From Streptomyces sp. ITFR-21 (lineage in GTDB: Bacteria; Actinomycetota; Actinomycetes; Streptomycetales; Streptomycetaceae): a DNA stretch of 64,000 bases. The stretch is from assembly GCF_031844685.1 (NCBI RefSeq), contig NZ_CP134605.1, positions 992,001-1,056,000 of the forward strand. The letters are read 5' to 3'. Made by a program: the position numbers and the translations under genes. Positions 7,852 to 17,148 of the stretch are shown piece after piece. The stretch's first letter is position 1, and each line of letters begins with the position of its first letter. Under the pieces are notes generated by a model that was not told where the DNA came from, searched no databases, and worked only from the letters and a program-made list of their open reading frames with translations.

Positions 7852-8904
7852 ATGACCGAGACCGACGACCCGCCGGGCCTGGACCTCGGCCGGCTGCGCG
7901 GCCACCTGGACCGGGAGCTCCCCGGGCTGGTGGCCGGCGGCCTGCGGGCCCGGCTCCTGGAGGGCGGCCGGTCCAACCTCACCTACGCCGTCACCGACGG
8001 CACCGGCAGCTGGGTGGTCCGCCGGCCACCGCTCGGCCACGTACTGGCCACCGCGCACGACATGGCCCGCGAGCACCGGGTGATCAGCGCCCTCGCCGGC
8101 ACCCCGGTCCCGGTCCCCGGCACCCTGCTGCTCTGCACGGACCCGGAGGTCGTCGGCGCCCCCTTCTACGTGATGGAGTCGGTGCCCGGCACCCCGTACC
8201 GCGACGAGCGGCAGCTGCGGGCGATCGGGCCGGAGCGGACCAGGGCCGCCGTGCTCACCCTCACCGACACCCTGGTCGACCTGCACGCGGTGAACCCCGG
8301 CGCGGTGGGCCTGGCCGACTTCGGCCGCCCCGAGGGCTTCCTCGACCGCCAGCTGCGCCGCTGGGGCAAGCAGCTCGACGCCTCCCGCAGCCGTGAGCTG
8401 CCCGGCCTCGACGAGCTGCACGCCGGACTCGGCGCCGCCCCGCCCGCCTCCCCCGCCCCGGCGGTGGTACACGGCGACTACCGGCTGGACAACGTGCTGA
8501 TCGACGACGGCGGCCGGCTCACCGCGGTCCTGGACTGGGAGATGTCCACCCTCGGCGACCCGCTCACCGACCTCGGCCTGCTGGTGATGTACGGCGAGCT
8601 GCGCGCCGAGGGCGCGGGGTCCGCCCCCGCCGTCGGCAGCGCCCCCGGCTACCCGGCCGGCGGTGAACTCGTCGAGCGGTACGCGCGCCGCTCCGGCCGT
8701 GACGTGTCCGCGATCGACTGGTACACCGCGTTCGCCTACTTCAAGCTCGCCGTGATCCTCGAAGGCATCCACTACCGCTGGACGCTCGGCCGGACGCTCG
8801 GCGCCGGATTCGAGCACATCGGCGACCTCGTCCCCGGCTTCATCGACCACGGCCTGCGCACCCTGGGGCGACGGCAGGTCCGACCCACCACAAGCGAGGG
8901 CTGA
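7852..8904 (+). CDS. Phosphotransferase (APH/ACAD10-kinase-like), 350 aa
   Basis: This is an aminoglycoside-phosphotransferase-fold kinase of the branch that resembles the N-terminal kinase domain of human ACAD10/ACAD11 and bacterial LvaA. It has a glycine-rich start (LLEGGRSNLTYAV), the catalytic HGDYRLDNVLID at about residue 205 and LDWEMSTLGDPLTDLG for metal binding. The related enzymes phosphorylate the 4-hydroxyl of hydroxyacyl-CoAs. The acyl-CoA dehydrogenase gene starts 6 bases downstream, the split form of that two-domain enzyme, so catabolism of 4-hydroxy acids is the best inference. The ATG at 7852 is chosen from GGAGCGA upstream. Confidence 0.88.
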   Translation: MTETDDPPGLDLGRLRGHLDRELPGLVAGGLRARLLEGGRSNLTYAVTDGTGSWVVRRPPLGHVLATAHDMAREHRVISALAGTPVPVPGTLLLCTDPEVVGAPFYVMESVPGTPYRDERQLRAIGPERTRAAVLTLTDTLVDLHAVNPGAVGLADFGRPEGFLDRQLRRWGKQLDASRSRELPGLDELHAGLGAAPPASPAPAVVHGDYRLDNVLIDDGGRLTAVLDWEMSTLGDPLTDLGLLVMYGELRAEGAGSAPAVGSAPGYPAGGELVERYARRSGRDVSAIDWYTAFAYFKLAVILEGIHYRWTLGRTLGAGFEHIGDLVPGFIDHGLRTLGRRQVRPTTSEG

Positions 8905-8910
8905 AGCACC

Positions 8911-10155
8911 GTGGATTTCGCCTACGACACCCGCACCGAGGAGCTGCGCGCCGAGTTGGGCGCCTTCCTCGACGAGCACGTCCATCCCGCCGAGGCCGTC
9001 TTCGCCGAGCAGCGCGGGCGGATCACCGGCGACGCCCGCTGGTCGGCGCCGCCGGTGGTCCGCGAGCTCAGGGCCGAGGCCAGGCGGCGGGGCCTGTGGA
9101 ACCTCTTCCTGCCCGGTGAGTACGGCGCCGGACTGACCAACCTCCAGTACGCGCCGCTGGCCGAACTCACCGGCCGCAGCCCCTATCTGGCGCCGCCCGC
9201 CCTCAACTGCGCGGCGCCCGACACCGGCAACATGGAGGTGCTCGCCGAGTTCGGCACCCCGCGGCAGCGGAAGGAGTGGCTGGAACCGCTGCTGGCCGGG
9301 GAGATCAGGTCCGCGTTCGCGATGACCGAACCTGACGTCGCCTCCTCCGACGCCACCAACATCGAGACGCGGATCCGGCGCGACGGCGACTCGTACGTCA
9401 TCAACGGCCGCAAGTGGTACATCTCCGGCGCGATGAACCCGGACTGCCGGATCCTCATCGTGATGGGCAAGACCGACCCGACCGCCGCCCGCCACCGCCA
9501 GCAGAGCCAGATCCTGGTCCCGCGCGACACCCCCGGGGTCGAAGTGCGGCGCGGCATGGAGGTGTTCGGCTTCGACGACGCCGACCACGGCGGCCACGCC
9601 GAACTGGTCTTCCACGACGTACGGGTCCCGGCGGAGAACATCATCGGCGAGGAGGGCGGCGGATTCGCCATCGCCCAGGCCCGGTTGGGGCCCGGCCGGA
9701 TCCACCACTGCATGCGGCTGATCGGCATGGCCGAGCGGGCCCTGGAGCTGATGTGCCGCCGGGTCACCTCCCGGACCGCCTTCGGCAGGCCGCTCGCCGA
9801 CCAGGGCGTCGTCCAGGAGTGGATCGCCGAGGCCCGGGTCGAGATAGAGCAGTTGCGGCTGCTGGTCCTCAAGACCGCCTGGCTGATGGACACCGTCGGC
9901 AATCAGGGGGCCCACACCGAGATCCAGTCCATCAAGATCGCCACCCCGGCCGCCGTCCAGCGGATCATCGACCGAGCCATCCAGGCGCACGGCGCGGGCG
10001 GGGTCGGCCAGGACTTCCCGCTGGCGCGGCTCTTCGCCGCCGCCCGCTCCCTGCGGCTGGCCGACGGCCCGGACGAGGTGCACAAGCGGTCGCTGGCCCG
10101 GCGCGAGCTGAAGAAGTACGCAGAGGACCACCGGGCGCCGGGCGGGACCGTGTGA
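8911..10155 (+). CDS. Acyl-CoA dehydrogenase, ACAD10/11-like, 414 aa
   Basis: This FAD flavoenzyme begins at GTG 8911, a few bases after the kinase gene, so the two are cotranscribed. It shows the N-terminal helical domain ([25 protein letters not shown]), the middle FAD/substrate segment ([25 protein letters not shown]) and the C-terminal segment [13 protein letters not shown]...[18 protein letters not shown]. The DGPDEVH ending is typical of the ACAD10/11 group rather than classic fatty-acid dehydrogenases. With the kinase it would remove a phosphorylated hydroxyl from a 4-hydroxyacyl-CoA. This role comes from the family, not from data here. Confidence 0.9.
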   Translation: MDFAYDTRTEELRAELGAFLDEHVHPAEAVFAEQRGRITGDARWSAPPVVRELRAEARRRGLWNLFLPGEYGAGLTNLQYAPLAELTGRSPYLAPPALNCAAPDTGNMEVLAEFGTPRQRKEWLEPLLAGEIRSAFAMTEPDVASSDATNIETRIRRDGDSYVINGRKWYISGAMNPDCRILIVMGKTDPTAARHRQQSQILVPRDTPGVEVRRGMEVFGFDDADHGGHAELVFHDVRVPAENIIGEEGGGFAIAQARLGPGRIHHCMRLIGMAERALELMCRRVTSRTAFGRPLADQGVVQEWIAEARVEIEQLRLLVLKTAWLMDTVGNQGAHTEIQSIKIATPAAVQRIIDRAIQAHGAGGVGQDFPLARLFAAARSLRLADGPDEVHKRSLARRELKKYAEDHRAPGGTV

Positions 10156-10178
10156 CCGGCGGTCCCGCCGGAACCGCC

Positions 10179-10223
10179 GGGTGCCGGGCCGGACCGTCTG
10201 ACCAGCGGTCCGGCCCGGCACCC
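10179..10223. terminator. Strong bidirectional hairpin terminator
   Basis: Perfect 18-base arms (GGGTGCCGGGCC... and ...GGCCCGGCACCC) with a 9-base loop sit between two convergent genes, 24 bases after the acyl-CoA dehydrogenase stop and 33 bases after the quinone reductase stop. This is one of the longest perfect stems in the window. Confidence 0.8.
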
Positions 10224-10255
10224 GCGCCGCCGCGGCGGTCAAGGCGCCGCGGCGG

Positions 10256-11245
10256 TCAAGGGAGTACGACCAGCCGGCCCGTGGTGGCGCCGTCGGCGAC
10301 GCGCTGCACGGCGTCGGCGGCGGCGTCCAGCGGCAGCCGCTCGGTGACGAGGGGCCTGATCGCGCCCTCGGCGGCCAGCCGGGTGAGTTCGTCGTGGGCC
10401 TGCCGGACGGCGACCGGGTCGTAGGTGTTGTACAGGCCCCAGTGCAGGCCCAGGATCGAGTAATTCTTGACCAGGGCGTGGTTGAGGGCGGGGGCCGGGA
10501 CGGTGCCGCTGGTGAAGCCGACGACCACGATGCGGCCCTCGAAGGCGACGCACTTGGTGGAGCGGGCGTACGCGTCGCCGCCCACCGGGTCGTAGACGAC
10601 GTTGGCTCCGCGGCCGGCGGTCGCCTCCTTGACGACGGCGACGAAGTCCTCCCGGTGCCGGTCGACCACCAGATCCGCGCCGAGGTCGGCGGCCGCCTTC
10701 GCCTTGCCGGCGCCGCCGACGACGCCGATCACGGTGGCGCCCGCCGCCTTGCCGAGCTGGACGGCCGCGCTGCCGACGCCGCCCGCGGCGGCGTGCACCA
10801 GCAGGGTCTCGCCGGGGCGCAGCACGGCCCTGCGGTGGAGCCCGAACCAGCCGGTCTGGTAGCCGATGTGCAGGGCGGCGGCCTCCGCGTCGTCCAGCGC
10901 CTCGGGGGCGGGCAGCACGCCGCCGGCGGTCACCACGGCGTACTCGGCGAACGCGCCGCCGGGCAGCAGCGCCGGGGTGATCACCCGGGCGCCGATCCGG
11001 GCGGTGGGGCCGGTGGCGCCCTCGCCGAGCGCGACGATCTCGCCGCACAGTTCGACGCCCGGGGTGAACGGCAGCGGCGGCTTGATCTGGTACTCGCCGC
11101 GGCAGAGCATCGCGTCGGGGAAGTTGACGTTCGCGGCCAGCACCCGGACGAGTGCCTCCCCCGGGCCGGGTGCGGGGGTCGGCACCTCGTCGAGGCGCAT
11201 CGCCTCGCGCGGCTGCCCGGTCTGGTGCACGCGCCATGCCTTCAC
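10256..11245 (-). CDS. NADPH:quinone oxidoreductase-like MDR enzyme, 329 aa
   Basis: This is a zinc-free medium-chain dehydrogenase/reductase of the quinone oxidoreductase (zeta-crystallin) type. It has the N-terminal GroES-like domain (PFTPGVELCGEIVALG), the nucleotide-binding motif AAAGGVGSAAVQLGKAAGA and the C-terminal PLVTERLPLDAAADAVQRVADG. The cysteine and histidine zinc ligands of alcohol dehydrogenases are absent. The GTG start at 11245 has GGGAG about 9 bases upstream. It is followed at a distance by the acyl-CoA catabolic pair on the other strand and preceded by a TetR gene on the same strand. It may reduce an enoyl intermediate or a quinone; the substrate cannot be told. Confidence 0.88.
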   Translation of the reverse strand: MKAWRVHQTGQPREAMRLDEVPTPAPGPGEALVRVLAANVNFPDAMLCRGEYQIKPPLPFTPGVELCGEIVALGEGATGPTARIGARVITPALLPGGAFAEYAVVTAGGVLPAPEALDDAEAAALHIGYQTGWFGLHRRAVLRPGETLLVHAAAGGVGSAAVQLGKAAGATVIGVVGGAGKAKAAADLGADLVVDRHREDFVAVVKEATAGRGANVVYDPVGGDAYARSTKCVAFEGRIVVVGFTSGTVPAPALNHALVKNYSILGLHWGLYNTYDPVAVRQAHDELTRLAAEGAIRPLVTERLPLDAAADAVQRVADGATTGRLVVLP

Positions 11246-11385
11246 GTGGGGACTCCCGGTGGGTTCAGGGCTTCGGGGCTCGGGGCTTCAGGAGCTGGCG
11301 GCTCGGGGCTCGGGCGGGGGGACCCGGGGCCGGGCCTTCAGATGCCCGGGGCGTCGGGGGCCCGGTCTGTCCAGGGACCGGGGTG

Positions 11386-12009
11386 TCAGGGCCGCCGCAC
11401 CGAGTGCAGCAGCAGGTCGGAGAACTCGGCGGCGACCGCCTCCGCGGACAGCGGGCCGTCCGCGTGGAACCAGGTGCCGAGGTGGTGCACCGAGCCGAAG
11501 AAGTAGTCGACCACCAGGTCGGGGCGCAGCTCCGGCCGGAAGTGGCCGTCGCGCTGCCCCTCCTCGACCAACGAGCGGAACGTCTCGTGGTAGCGGCGGC
11601 GTTCGGCCCGTACCTCCTTCTGCTTCGCCGGGCTGAGCTGGTGCATGGAGCGGAAGAAGATCTTGGTGTCGTCCAGGTTCTGGATGCTGGTGACCACGAC
11701 GTCGGCAGCCGCCTCGGCGAGCCGTTCGGACACGCCGGTGGTACGGGCGGCGATCGCGTCGAGCCGCTCGGTCTGCAGGCGCAGCACCCGGCCGTAGATC
11801 TCGTGCAGCAAATCGTCCTTGGAGCCGAAGTAGTGGTAGAGGGCGCCCTTGGTGACGCCGGCCGCCTCGACGATCTCCTGTACGGAAGTGCGGTCGTAGC
11901 CGCGTTCGGCGAAGAGCCGGGTGGCCTCGGCGAGCAGCCGCTCGGGGACCGCGGCGACGGTGCCGCTACCCGGTCCGCCGCCGGCGCCGCTTGTCACGTT
12001 CCGTGCCAT
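11386..12009 (-). CDS. TetR/AcrR-family regulator, 207 aa
   Basis: The N-terminal helix-turn-helix occupies roughly residues 22-70 (ATRLFAERGYDRTSVQEIVEAAGVTKGALYHYFGSKDDLLHEI), a canonical TetR domain. The C-terminal ligand domain (RSMHQLSPAKQKEVRAERRRYHETFRSLV) resembles regulators found beside acyl-CoA dehydrogenase and SDR genes. An AGGAC lies upstream of the ATG. It is flanked by the quinone reductase and SDR genes on the same strand. The two related palindromes at 7784-7803 and 13016-13035 are the nearest candidate operators. Confidence 0.88.
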   Translation of the reverse strand: MARNVTSGAGGGPGSGTVAAVPERLLAEATRLFAERGYDRTSVQEIVEAAGVTKGALYHYFGSKDDLLHEIYGRVLRLQTERLDAIAARTTGVSERLAEAAADVVVTSIQNLDDTKIFFRSMHQLSPAKQKEVRAERRRYHETFRSLVEEGQRDGHFRPELRPDLVVDYFFGSVHHLGTWFHADGPLSAEAVAAEFSDLLLHSVRRP

Positions 12010-12124
12010 GGCCCGTCCTGTCTCCCTCGCTCCGGGCGCGCTCCGCCCGCCGGTCGTTTGTGTGCTCCGGGTCCGTCCGCACCCCGGCCCCGGCCCCGGC
12101 CCGGTCGCCGCCCGGCGCGGCGCG

Positions 12125-12958
12125 TCATGCCGGTTCCGCTCCCCGCCCCGAGGCGGCGGGCCCGGCGGCGCCGCGTCCGGCTGCCTCCTTAACCTGAAGT
12201 TCCTCATAGCCGCGCTGGAGCCGGTTCATGCCGCCGAGCCAGCGCTCCGGTTCGGTGGCGCGGGCCGCATAGTAGTCCGCCACCTCGGGGTGCGGCAGGA
12301 TCAGGAAGCGCTCGGCCGCGATCCCGTCGAGCACCGCCTGCGCCACGTCCTCCGGTTCGATGGCGGTCGGGGCGAGCACGAGGTCGCCCGCGAGCCCGGT
12401 GGAGCGGAGCATGTCGGTGCGCACGCCCTGCGGACAGACCGCGTGGACGCGGACCCCGCGGTGCCGGTAGGTGAGCGAGAGCCACTCGGCGAAGGCGAGC
12501 GCGCCGTGCTTGGTGACGGAGTACGGCGCCGCGCCGATCATCGTCAGCAGGCCGGCGGCGGAGACGGTGGACACGAAGCGGCCCGCACCGCGCTCCAGCC
12601 AGTCGGGCAGCAGGGCCCGAGCGGCGCGTACATGGCTCATCACATTGACGTCCCAGGCCAGCTCCCAGTCGGCTTCGTCGGCCTCGGGGCCGCCTCCGGT
12701 GCCGACTCCGGCGTTGGCGCAGAAGACGTCGATCCGGCCGCCGAGCGCGGTACGGGCGGCGGGCACCACCGCGGAGGCGTCGCCGGGTACGGCCGCGGCG
12801 CCGATCTCGGCGGCGAGCTCGCGGACTGCGTCGGCGTCGAGGTCGTTGACGGCCACCCGGGCGCCCTCGGCGGCGAACCTGCGGGCGAGCGCGGCTCCGA
12901 TACCGCCGCCCGCCCCGGTCACGACCACCCGGGCGTCGCGCAGCGCTTCCACGGCCAC
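12125..12958 (-). CDS. Short-chain dehydrogenase/reductase, 277 aa
   Basis: This is a classical SDR using NAD(P)H. TGAGGGIG at residues 14-21 binds the cofactor, NAG follows the fourth strand (FCANAGVGTGGG), a catalytic serine lies in FVSTVSAAG and the catalytic tyrosine/lysine are in PYSVTKHG. The C-terminal tail of about 35 residues after RLQRGYEELQ is Ala/Gly-rich. The GTG at 12958 is preferred because AGGAG lies 7 bases upstream. The substrate is unknown; neighbours imply hydroxyacyl or alcohol oxidation in acyl-CoA catabolism. The candidate operator at 13016-13035 is 58 bases upstream. Confidence 0.88.
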   Translation of the reverse strand: MAVEALRDARVVVTGAGGGIGAALARRFAAEGARVAVNDLDADAVRELAAEIGAAAVPGDASAVVPAARTALGGRIDVFCANAGVGTGGGPEADEADWELAWDVNVMSHVRAARALLPDWLERGAGRFVSTVSAAGLLTMIGAAPYSVTKHGALAFAEWLSLTYRHRGVRVHAVCPQGVRTDMLRSTGLAGDLVLAPTAIEPEDVAQAVLDGIAAERFLILPHPEVADYYAARATEPERWLGGMNRLQRGYEELQVKEAAGRGAAGPAASGRGAEPA

Positions 12959-13015
12959 GGCGTGTCTCCTTCGGCTCGGCGGCTCCCGGCGGCCCCCCTC
13001 GTCGCACACTGAGTG

Positions 13016-13035
13016 CATACTAAGCGGTCGGTCAC
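13016..13035. promoter_or_regulatory. Degenerate TetR-type operator upstream of the SDR gene
   Basis: The sequence CATACTAAGCGGTCGGTCAC matches the palindrome at 7784-7803 at 13 of 20 positions, keeping the CATAC and GTCGGT halves. It lies 58 bases upstream of the SDR start. Shared control by the TetR encoded at 11386-12009 is plausible but unproven. Confidence 0.4.
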
Positions 13036-13249
13036 CCGGATCGGAAGAGGCGGGCCGACCGGTGCGGCACGTGCCGCGGGCCGCACTTCGGACGATCCGG
13101 GGCCCGGCCCGCGGGCCGCGCGTGTCCGCGGGGCGCCCCTGCCGGAGGCGCGGTGCGCCGCCGTTCCGCCGCGGCGGGGCGCGCCCCGTCACACGGCGGA
13201 ACGGCGGCCGGGCGCCCCCGGCGCCCGGCGGGCGGGCGAGCGGGCGTGC

Positions 13250-15997
13250 TCAGCGGTGCGCGGGGAACTCCACCACCTGCTGGAAGGTCGGGCGGTTCTG
13301 CCAGCCGGTCCGGTCGTCTGCGATGCCGCCGAGCGGTCGCTGCACGATGGAGTCGGCGCACCACTGGTCACCGGCCGCGCAGCCGCCGTCGTCGCCCGGG
13401 TAGACGGTGGCCGCCGGAACCGCCGCCGCCTGCTTCAGGGTGGACAGCAGCATGTCGCGGCAGGCGGACAGCACTCCGCCGCCGCAGTAGCGCTCGGCCA
13501 GCGGCCCCCGGACGGTCTGGCCGAGCACCGCCCGCAGGTCCTTGTCGGCGTACGACCACCAGCCGTACTGGAACGAGCTGCCGGCGTGCGAACCGGTCGG
13601 CCCGTGCCCCGCGGACGGCGACTCGTCGACGGTGAGGTCGGCGGCCAGCGCGTCGTACAGGCCGCTCCCGAGCCCCGGCTGGAACTCGCCCCGGACCAGC
13701 AGCGGCCACCACACGTCCATCACCCGTACGGCGTCCGCGTCGGCGTAGGTCCGCGAACCCGCCGACGCCGGATGCCGTTTGCTTCCCGCCGCCCGCCATG
13801 CCGTCAACTGCCGCACGGCGGTGGCCTCCTGCGGATCGGTCACCGGCGCGGAGCCGATCACCTGGAGCAGTTCGGGCAGCACGTCCTCCCCGCGCAGGTC
13901 GGTCAGCGCCGCGTCCTCCATCGCCCCGGCCAGTGCCGCCCGGGTCACCCCGCCCGCCTGGACCAGCGCCTTGACCCGGGAGTCGAGCAGGTCGGCGCGG
14001 TGCACCGAGCCGTTGCCGAAGGCCGCCGCGGTGTAGCCGACCGCCTGCTTGTTGTTCCAGGAGACGTAGTAGTCCTGGTCGACCGACTGCGGATGCTGCG
14101 CAGGCGGCGTGTAGGAGGCGGTGTTGGCCGCGGGGTCCCAGCCCTGCCAGTCGTACTGCGCCTGTGCCCACACCGGGAAGGAGGGGTCGACGCCGGGTGC
14201 CCGTACCGGGTTGGTGCCGCTGTTGTAGTAGGCGGTCTGCCGGGAGTCGGCGTAGAACCAGTTGAAGGTGTAGTTGATGTCCTGGGTGGCCCGCTGGAAG
14301 GAGGCGGCGTCATGGACGAAACCCGGGTCGTTCAGCTCCTGGAAGCCGATCATGGAGTCGGCCTCGTGCCGGTAGGAGCTGCGCAGCCGGGTGTACGCGA
14401 CGGGTTTGCCGCCGACCGTGGCCCGGTACTCCACCGGCCCGTAGGCGGTCCGCCACACCTGCATCCGGTAGGAGCCGGCCGGGGTGGAGTCGGCGACCGT
14501 GGGCGACCAGGAGTTGGCGCGCTCCAGCTTCTCCATCGGCACGCAACCGCCGTGGTAGAGGTAGTGGGCGGCGTCCTGGCAGAGTTCGACCGCGTAGGTG
14601 TCGGTGACGTCCTGCGCCGCGGAGGTGGCGCTCCAGGCGTAGTCCTGGCCGCGGCCGAGTTCGACGTACATGCCCAGGCCCGCGAAGGAGGCGCCGCGGG
14701 CGCTGAGGCCGGGACCCTGGAGCTCCTGGAGCATCAGCAGCTGCGGTGCGAAGTAGCCGGTCTGCGGGCCGAAGACGGCCACCGGGTGGCCGCTGGCGGT
14801 GTGCGCGCCGCTGACCACAAGGGCGTTGGACATGCCCTTCCGCGGGTTGGCGAGCAGATCGGCCGGCAGGACTCCCGGGCTTTCGGTGGTGGCCTGGGTG
14901 GCGCCGCCGGTCGCGTCGTAGACGAGCGGTTCCGCGGTCACCGAGCCCGGGTCGGGCAGTGCCTCGCCCTGGGCGTCGGCCGGCTTGCCCGCGTACGGGA
15001 AGCTGCTGCCGTCGTGCACGGTGGAGGTCGCCTCCGGGTCGTCGCGTTCGCGGAACGCCTCCCAGACCCGGGTGCCCTGCTGGACCCCGTACTTCTGCTG
15101 CGCGGCCAGCAGTGACAGCGCGGACTCCACCTCTCCCCCGCCGCCGGTGCCGAACAGCGCGCCGATCACCGAGGCGAGCGCGATCAGGTCGGTGAGCTGG
15201 AACGGTTCGATGGTCCCGGCGTTGGTGATCGCGTCCATGTGCCCGGTGAGCACGTACTCGCCGGGAAAGTAGCGCCCGTTCCTGGCCGCGGTGATGTAGG
15301 CGTTGATGCCGTCGACGTACGACTGGGCGTCGGCGAGCGCCTGTCCGCCGCGCGGGCCTCCGTTGGCGGCGAGCCAGTCCACCTGGGCCTGCAGATCGGC
15401 CTCGGTGTACGGGGCCTGGCGCCAGAACTCCTGCTCCAGACCGCGGTTGGCGGCGGCACCGCCCGCGAAGGACGACAACTCGCCGCGCCCCACGTGCCGG
15501 AAGAGGTCCATCAGCCACAACCGGTCCTGCGCGGCGGCGTATCCGGCGCCGAACTCGGTGCCCGACCGGGTGGTGCCCTTGATGTGCGGGACGCCGGTCC
15601 GCTTGTCCCGGGTGATGGTCACGCCGGACCGCGGGCTGGTCACCGAGGCGACCTGGCCCGGCGGCACCCCGAAGGAGGAGTCGTTGAAGAAGTCGGTGAT
15701 GGTGGCGTCGGTGAGGGTCCGGTAGCCGTCCGCGAGGGAGGAGTAGGGGCCGAGCTGGTCCATGGTGTGCGAGGGCCGGGTCCCGAGCACCTTGTCGGCG
15801 AGGATGTCGGCGAGGGTGGCGTTGCCGTTCTCGCCGGGCGGCAGGATGTCCGCGCACTGTCCCGCGCAGTAGTCGGTGACGGGGTCGGCGGCGCGCGCCA
15901 GTGGCAGCGGGGCCACCAGGGTGGCGGCCAGGGCCAGCAGCGCGGCCGCGGCCGCCGCTCTCAGCGTGCCGATCCGTCGTGGGGTCCGTAGCGGCAT
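13250..15997 (-). CDS. Secreted penicillin acylase family protein, 915 aa
   Basis: This is an Ntn-hydrolase of the penicillin/cephalosporin acylase family (peptidase S45), which cleaves amide bonds of N-acyl compounds such as beta-lactams, lipopeptides or acyl-homoserine lactones. There is a Sec signal peptide (about residues 1-36, ending LARAAD), an alpha-chain region with GVPHIKGTTRSGTEFGAGYAAAQDRLWLMDLFR, then KGMSNALVVSG, whose serine near residue 389 would be the autoprocessed N-terminal nucleophile of the beta chain. A ribosome binding site GGAAGGAG precedes the ATG. The length is on the long side of the family. The physiological substrate is unknown. Confidence 0.92.
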   Translation of the reverse strand: MPLRTPRRIGTLRAAAAAALLALAATLVAPLPLARAADPVTDYCAGQCADILPPGENGNATLADILADKVLGTRPSHTMDQLGPYSSLADGYRTLTDATITDFFNDSSFGVPPGQVASVTSPRSGVTITRDKRTGVPHIKGTTRSGTEFGAGYAAAQDRLWLMDLFRHVGRGELSSFAGGAAANRGLEQEFWRQAPYTEADLQAQVDWLAANGGPRGGQALADAQSYVDGINAYITAARNGRYFPGEYVLTGHMDAITNAGTIEPFQLTDLIALASVIGALFGTGGGGEVESALSLLAAQQKYGVQQGTRVWEAFRERDDPEATSTVHDGSSFPYAGKPADAQGEALPDPGSVTAEPLVYDATGGATQATTESPGVLPADLLANPRKGMSNALVVSGAHTASGHPVAVFGPQTGYFAPQLLMLQELQGPGLSARGASFAGLGMYVELGRGQDYAWSATSAAQDVTDTYAVELCQDAAHYLYHGGCVPMEKLERANSWSPTVADSTPAGSYRMQVWRTAYGPVEYRATVGGKPVAYTRLRSSYRHEADSMIGFQELNDPGFVHDAASFQRATQDINYTFNWFYADSRQTAYYNSGTNPVRAPGVDPSFPVWAQAQYDWQGWDPAANTASYTPPAQHPQSVDQDYYVSWNNKQAVGYTAAAFGNGSVHRADLLDSRVKALVQAGGVTRAALAGAMEDAALTDLRGEDVLPELLQVIGSAPVTDPQEATAVRQLTAWRAAGSKRHPASAGSRTYADADAVRVMDVWWPLLVRGEFQPGLGSGLYDALAADLTVDESPSAGHGPTGSHAGSSFQYGWWSYADKDLRAVLGQTVRGPLAERYCGGGVLSACRDMLLSTLKQAAAVPAATVYPGDDGGCAAGDQWCADSIVQRPLGGIADDRTGWQNRPTFQQVVEFPAHR

Positions 15998-16068
15998 GTC
16001 TGCTCCTTCCGGATACGGGTGCGCCGGAGGTTACCGCCGGTACGACGACCCCGGAAGGCGGAGATCCG

Positions 16069-16866
16069 TCAACTTTCCCGGCCGGCGCCCCCGGGCACCG
16101 CGCGGCCGTCCGCCTCCCGCACGTCCGCCTCCCGCAGGACGAACACCCCCCAGCCCAGGTACCGCCGGGTCCAGGTCAGGTGGGTCCGCCGGGCGTGGTC
16201 CAGGAACTCGCGCATGTCGGCCGCGTCCGGATGCCCGGTGGGCGCGGCCCGCAGCCAGTCGGAGACGGCGCGCCACTGGCCGGCCGCGTACCGGTCCCAG
16301 CTGTCGCCGTCGGCGAGCACCATCTCCACCAGTTCCAGCCCGGCGGCCTCGAACCGGTCGAGCGTCCCGGCCAGCGAGGTGAAGTCCGCCGGCCCGGCGC
16401 CGATCGCCTCCAGCGCCTCCTCGGGCGCCGGCTCGTTCCAGTACGGCTCGCCGATCAGCATCAGCCCGCCCGCCCGCATCGCCGGCCGCAGCAGCTCGAC
16501 GGTCCCGGCGAGTCCGCCGCCGATCCAGGTCGCCCCGACACAGGACACCACGTCGTAGGCGCCGGGCGCGGCCCGGTAGGTGCCGGCGTTCCCCCGCTCG
16601 AAGCTCAGCCGGCCGGCGACGCCGAGTTCCGCCGCCCGCTCCCGGGCCGCGGTCAGGAACACCTCGCTGAGGTCGACCCCGACCCCGCCGATGCCGTACC
16701 GCTGCGCCCACCGGCTGAGCATCTCCCCCTTCCCGCAGGCGAGATCGAGCTGCCGCTGGCCCTCCCGCAGCCGGCAGACCTCTCCGAGGAGCATCAGCTT
16801 CTCCTCGGTGTACGGGTTCAGGATGCGATGGCCGGATTCGGCGATCTCGTGGTGGCGCAGGCTCAT
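16069..16866 (-). CDS. SAM-dependent class I methyltransferase, 265 aa
   Basis: The ATG at 16866 gives MSLRHHEIAESGHRILNPYTEEK, after a GTAGGGA ribosome binding site. The AdoMet-binding motif I is LDLACGKGEML near residues 40-50, followed by GVGVDLSEVFLTAARERA and the acidic AYDVVSCVGATWIGGG. The C-terminal part contains GEPYWNEPAPEEAL and DHARRTHLTWTRRYLGW. It resembles small-molecule methyltransferases of the UbiE/SmtA type, with no residue that fixes the substrate. The penicillin-acylase gene starts 71 bases downstream on the same strand, so they may share a transcript. Confidence 0.85.
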   Translation of the reverse strand: MSLRHHEIAESGHRILNPYTEEKLMLLGEVCRLREGQRQLDLACGKGEMLSRWAQRYGIGGVGVDLSEVFLTAARERAAELGVAGRLSFERGNAGTYRAAPGAYDVVSCVGATWIGGGLAGTVELLRPAMRAGGLMLIGEPYWNEPAPEEALEAIGAGPADFTSLAGTLDRFEAAGLELVEMVLADGDSWDRYAAGQWRAVSDWLRAAPTGHPDAADMREFLDHARRTHLTWTRRYLGWGVFVLREADVREADGRAVPGGAGRES

Positions 16867-17148
16867 GCGGTTCCCTACGGGGGTGCGGCGGTGGACCGGG
16901 GCCGGGGTGCGCCCGGCGTGGGGCATGCTGCCCGATGGGGCGGGTGCGGTGCCACCCGGTCCCGGCGTCCGGGTCCGGAGGGCGGGTCCGGGCTCGGCCG
17001 GGCGCGGCGCCGTGATCGGGGCGCGGCCCTTCCGGCGCCGCCCGGGGATCGGGGACACCGGAACGGCGGCCGAGGGGGTCTGGCCGTTACCAGCCGGTAG
17101 TGCGAAGATCACGCCGGACGACGGAGACCAGACGGCGAAGGGACGGCC

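Noticed and set aside
7741..10242. 833-codon minus-strand frame opposite the kinase and dehydrogenase genes
   Set aside because: It is an antisense shadow of two genes with intact family motifs; no ribosome binding site or domain is seen.
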